Shown here: one piece after another, positions 60,301-64,000 of the stretch
How the letters are laid out: the number at the start of each line of letters is the position of its first letter
Position numbering within the stretch: position 1 is the first letter of the stretch
From: Paramarasmius palmivorus
Lineage: Eukaryota; Basidiomycota; Agaricomycetes; Agaricales; Marasmiaceae
Length of the DNA stretch: 64,000 bases
Reading direction: 5' to 3'
Assembly (NCBI GenBank): GCA_037176845.1
Contig: JAYKXP010000052.1
Span: forward strand, 124,001 to 188,000
The notes under the pieces: model-generated
The model's database searches: none
What the model was told of the DNA's origin: nothing
Seen by the model: only the letters and a program-made list of their open reading frames with translations
Program-made: the position numbers and the translations under genes

Positions 60301-62659
60301 TTGCCCACATGGGCGGATACGTTTCATACACCACCCAGGAGCATCGTTCCAGCGTCGGCACGCAGTCGACTTGGTTTGAATAACAAGAACGATGTCAACC
60401 CCTCAATGATGGGGAAGTTGGGACGTGTGAGCAAATGGCTATTGGGTTCCGATCAAGTCCCTGGTCACGGAGTTAAACGCCCAACGACAGACACCCGGGT
60501 ATCCTCACGGAGTGATTCTGGTTCCAAACCTGTGCCCATGTCACCCTGGGAGGAATGGGGGAAGGCTTTGCCGCGGGCTTTGGATGTACTACAAGGTCGC
60601 GAACCGCCGTTTGAAGACCCCCCGTTGTTACAGAGATTGATGAAGAAGAGTACGGACGGCGGCGTAGCCCCAGAAGGCAACATCGCAGAGCAAATGAGCC
60701 ATGGCATAGCAGGTAAAGGTTCAGCCGGGACAGGTCAAGGAGATGGCGCCGAGGGACATGTCAGAGATGTTTTGAGGGGATGTAAGAGGGTAGTTGTGAT
60801 CGGCATCCACGGCTGGTTTCCTGGTATGTCTTTCCCCTTGTCCAAGTCAACCTTACGTTTAAATTTGGTGCCTTAGGGGCTGTCATGAGAACGATGCTTG
60901 GAGAGGTGAGTAATGTATTTCTATTCCTTCCCAGAGAACAAACTGGAGACCTGGTTGCTACCCACCAAATTTGTCTCGACGAACGGTTCATCTCACTTTG
61001 TACTGCTTCGTTCCCAGCAAGCTGCCGGATAATCTTATGTTCCTCAGAAACCTTCTTAATTATTGTACCACCCCGAATTAATTCTGTAATTCTGATCTAT
61101 TCCTCCAGCCCACGGGAACCAGTCCCAAGTTTGTCAACATGATGGTTCAAGCACTGGAAGAATTCCAAGAGGCACATGGCGTAAAGCTCGAGAAGATCAC
61201 CAAGATCCCGCTAGAAGGCGAGGGGACAATTGATCGTCGTGTGGAAAAGTGCGTTCTTCCTATTAGCATTGCCTTGACCTTTGCCTTACCTCGCATCTTT
61301 TCCAGACTCTACAACAGTCTGCTCTCCAATGACGAATGGATGTCAGATCTGCACGATGCGGATGCTATATTTGTTTCAACGCACTCTCAAGGCTCAGTCG
61401 TGTCCACGCACTTGTTGGATCGGCTGATACGGGATCGTCACATTCGCACTTCGAAAAACGCCGCGGCGACGGAAGGGTTAGCCGACTTGGGTGTGAACAT
61501 GATACCTTTGAAACCACAGAGGGTATGTTGCCTCGCTTTGTGTGGTATTCATCTAGGGCCCCTACGCTACCTGAGATCAAGTGCCATTGTACAGCCGTAT
61601 ATACAAGTGAGTTTCCCCGACTTGTCCGACATAACTAGCATTCACATCATTACAGTATTTCGAGTCAGCAGCGGCAAGGGAATTGTTCGAATTTCAGGTA
61701 GGTGATTGCAGCGATAATCCTGTGCGCGAACCTGATGGAATCTTCGAAGAATACAGAAAACGAGGTTTCCAAATCTTATGTGAAAGCTCTGCGCAACGTC
61801 GTGAACAACGGAGTGAGTGCATTGCGATTGAGTCTCAGCACAGCACTGAAGTCGTCCCGCCTCATCGCCTCTCAAAGACGAAGATGGTGTATGTTGCGTC
61901 ACTAGATGATCAAGTTGTGCCGATCTACTCGGGACTATTTACTTCAGCCTCGCATCCGTTAATCTTGAGGGCGCTCTATATCGATGGCGATGCATACAGG
62001 TTAGTAGCCCACAAGTTTCTCTTTGATATTGATACCAACTCGCATGGATGATTGATTTACTGATCTGATCTCTACACGTTCTCCAGTTCCTCTGATTTCC
62101 TGTCGAACCTTCTCGTTTTGCTCCTGCGGATCCAGAATTGTGGCCTGTCGGACAGTGGCCTTCTTGCGCATCTATCAGAGGTAACAGCCGGTTCGCTTAA
62201 TGGTATTGGCCACTCCACTGCTTACGAGGAGTTATCGACTTATGCGTGAGTCTACGTTGCAACCATTGAGTACATCCTGTCGCTCAAAGTGAGAATAGGC
62301 TCGCTGTAAACTATCTCTTCCTCACCGACGAGGGATTAGAGGAGCATCCGGACTTGCAAGTCGAGTCGTTTAATGCTACTGCTGAGCAAAATGATTACGA
62401 AGTGGGTGATTTGTTACTCTCTTGATTAAGTCGGCGACTAAAAAGCTGATTTTAGATTCCGTGGGCACTGCGCGATCTGATTGCTGATGAACGAGTGGCT
62501 CACTTCTTTTCTCACGAAATTACACAACTGAGGGACGCATTCCGTGAATGGAATCCCAAGACTGCGATTTTACGCGACATCAAGCGAAAACTGCAACCTA
62601 TCCAGCGACTGCCATCAAACTTTGCTTCCGGTGTTTCGAGTTCAATCAGCAAGCTGTGA
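57396..62659 (+). CDS. Large alpha/beta-hydrolase-like (lipase-type) protein with long disordered N-terminus
   Basis: A very long protein (over 1400 residues) with about nine introns. The first ~900 residues are Ser/Thr/Pro- and Lys/Glu-rich, including a Thr-rich run near 59155-59205 and WWDYIGWGT / SWFAPWTWY aromatic patches. The hydrolase part starts at CKRVVVIGIHGWFPGAVMRT (HG oxyanion-type turn) and has the nucleophile elbow THSQGS in DADAIFVSTHSQGSVVSTHL, a variant of GXSXG with Thr first. Then come CLALCGIHLGPLRYL, KMVYVASLDDQVVPIYSGLF (probable acid) and GIGHSTAYEELSTYA (probable His). It ends SSSISKL. The catalytic half is clean. In the N-terminal half the frame slips near 57807 and 58090. 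Domain architecture resembles uncharacterised fungal lipase-like proteins; substrate unknown. Confidence 0.78.
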
Positions 62660-62991
62660 ATCCTGAGCTTCTGGCTGTTTTTTTGGGGGACTATCTGCAT
62701 ACTATAATTTATCCATTCATCACTAATTTACTCTAGACATAGTTATCTCACACACGATTTTATTCTTCGGCTCTCCATTGCATCTCATTACGTACCTGTA
62801 GAAACATAGTTGTATAAGTAGTGAAAAGACGACGAACACGGAACGGAATACAACGTAAATCACTTCTTGGACCGGTTGACACGGTTCTCTCACTGTAAAG
62901 GTAGATAAAATAGCCATTGCATTGATTCTCGGTATCCTTGATGTTTGATGTGATTCCGATACTGTTACACACATTTGCCCACCGAGCCCGA
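62660..62991. other. Convergent 3' region
   Basis: A 332-nt tail-to-tail spacer between the hydrolase-like gene and the aldo/keto reductase, AT-rich near its left end. No gene seen. Confidence 0.45.
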
Positions 62992-64000
62992 TTACCTGTA
63001 TTCTGCCCCGCAATCTCCAATTGAAGTGATCATTCGTCGACCATTTGAGCGGTCCAGCACCGCTTCAATGTCCTGTTTGTCTTGGTTGCTTAGAGTGAAA
63101 TTGTAGACCCGGTTGTTGTCTTCAATGTGCTCTGTGAGTCCGAGCCGAGCACCTTTGCCATCAGGGATGAGTTTCTCCGTTAGCGCGCCGATGATCGATC
63201 TGCTCACCAACAATCACTGCTCCAACGAAGTGATGATCGAGAACCCAGCGAGTTGCAATGTTTGCTATGCTGAGGCCGCCGTGTCTATCTCCGATATTAC
63301 GAAGAACAGATAGCAATGCTTGAAAAAGCTCCCAATTTCCCCAAGCGTTCAAAATCATATCCAGATACTGTCAAGCGGACATGAGAAGACACGATATGAC
63401 AGCAGAGCGAGGACAATCACCTTTCGTTGCGAAGGAGTAAGTTGCCCAGAATATAGATCTGGTACAGGCCTGTTCAGCCAAATATCGGAGAGAAAACCTC
63501 CGCACTGCGATTGAACATTAACTCGAACTGCGTTTGTTCTCCGACGAGTACGTACGAGGGTTCCATATGTGAGTAGCTTGATGCCGTGCTTTTCACATAC
63601 ATCCGACATTCCATGGAGTGGACGTGTGTCGATAACCGAGAACTAGAGGAAACATCGGTGGGCGGTTAAAAGAGAACCAAACATCAAGTTTACCTGAACC
63701 TGATTAGAAACAATTACACCTGGTCCAAGCTGGGTGCATATTTCGTCTGTTCTGATAGCGTCAAAATTGCACAACCCAAGCTCCGTAATGAGGCCTTCAT
63801 TGCGAAGGTGAAGCAAAGATTTCCAGGGCCTTCATGTAGTCTTTATTAGCATAGTTCTGCCAGTGAAACTGTCCGCAGAGCGACGTCAGCTTGTTTTCCC
63901 AAGCAAAGAATATATCTTACCTGGAGGAGGTCGACGTGATCCGTTTGCATGCGCTCCAAGCGGTCCAGAATTGCGCTCCTGACAATTGTACTATCTATGT
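62992..64000 (-). CDS. Aldo/keto reductase, 3' part only (runs off the right edge), one frame slip
   Basis: An NAD(P)H-dependent oxidoreductase of the aldo/keto reductase superfamily, truncated by the window end. Visible blocks in order: AILDRLERMQTDHVDLLQ, FHWQNYANKDYMKALE, ITELGLCNFDAIRTDEICTQ, GVIVSNQVQFSVIDTRPLHG, CEKHGIKLLTYGTL, CGGFLSDIWLNRPVPDL, IANIATRWVLDHHFVGAVIV and GARLGLTEHIEDN. The VDLLQ-FHW region carries the expected active-site-side strand; the Tyr/Lys residues would lie off the edge. Introns of about 50 nt follow LLQ, YGTL, SQRK and VIVG. Between YMKALEI and the LLHLRNEGL block one extra T near 63817 breaks the frame. The N-terminal ~100 residues are missing. Confidence 0.82.

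Overview
The window is nuclear DNA of a filamentous basidiomycete, most likely an agaricomycete. Genes carry many 45-60 nt GT-AG introns. The gene set includes a hydrophobin, a Ste6-type pheromone exporter, a cohesin Rad21, a Rad9 clamp subunit and a chitin synthase, all of fungal type. Gene models were assembled by hand from reading frames, splice sites and family motifs. There is no sign of bacterial, viral or organellar DNA.

Region 1 (1-26 kb) is accessory in character: long gaps, secreted or membrane proteins, and gene duplication. It holds a secreted, membrane-anchored phospholipase B, a ferric reductase, two convergent paralogous HSL-type esterases with a nine-cysteine hydrophobin between them, a full-length Ste6-like ABC exporter, a PA-domain subtilisin-like protease, and a decayed third copy of the esterase at 25.1-26.05 kb. 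Together these suggest a surface, secretion and extracellular-degradation neighbourhood. No common regulator or co-regulation can be seen from the sequence.

Region 2 (26-63 kb) is a compact housekeeping block with short, often divergent promoters. In order: RAD9 (checkpoint clamp), an F-box/LRR protein, a BLI-3-type flavin-binding protein, TIM17, a CDCA7-like R1 zinc-finger/DDT protein, SWS1 (Shu complex, SWIM zinc finger), TRM11 (tRNA m2G methyltransferase), an FLVCR-type transporter, a WBP4-like splicing factor, a membrane-anchored DUF1771-Smr protein, chitin synthase, an R3H-associated protein, a PPR protein, RAD21, an unrecognised low-complexity protein, a single-pass membrane protein, mitochondrial bL31, a large alpha/beta-hydrolase-like protein, and the 3' part of an aldo/keto reductase running off the right edge. 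Several genes here (RAD9, SWS1, RAD21, the CDCA7-like gene) act in chromosome maintenance.

Points for a second look: (i) the esterase pair has nearly identical exon lengths (298/91/61/194/80 or 79/172), so the missing base in exon 5 of the left copy is visible directly, and a cryptic acceptor could rescue it; (ii) chitin synthase carries five single-base frame slips with every splice site intact, and similar slips, mostly insertions, occur in most multi-exon genes between 44 and 64 kb, which is either recent decay or, more likely, insertion-biased sequence error; (iii) gene-structure oddities include a GC-AG intron in TIM17, an ATG-only first coding exon in RAD21, a 21-nt microexon in the hydrophobin, and a tandem acceptor that chooses the frame in the CDCA7-like gene. 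I did not find a convincing undescribed multi-gene system.
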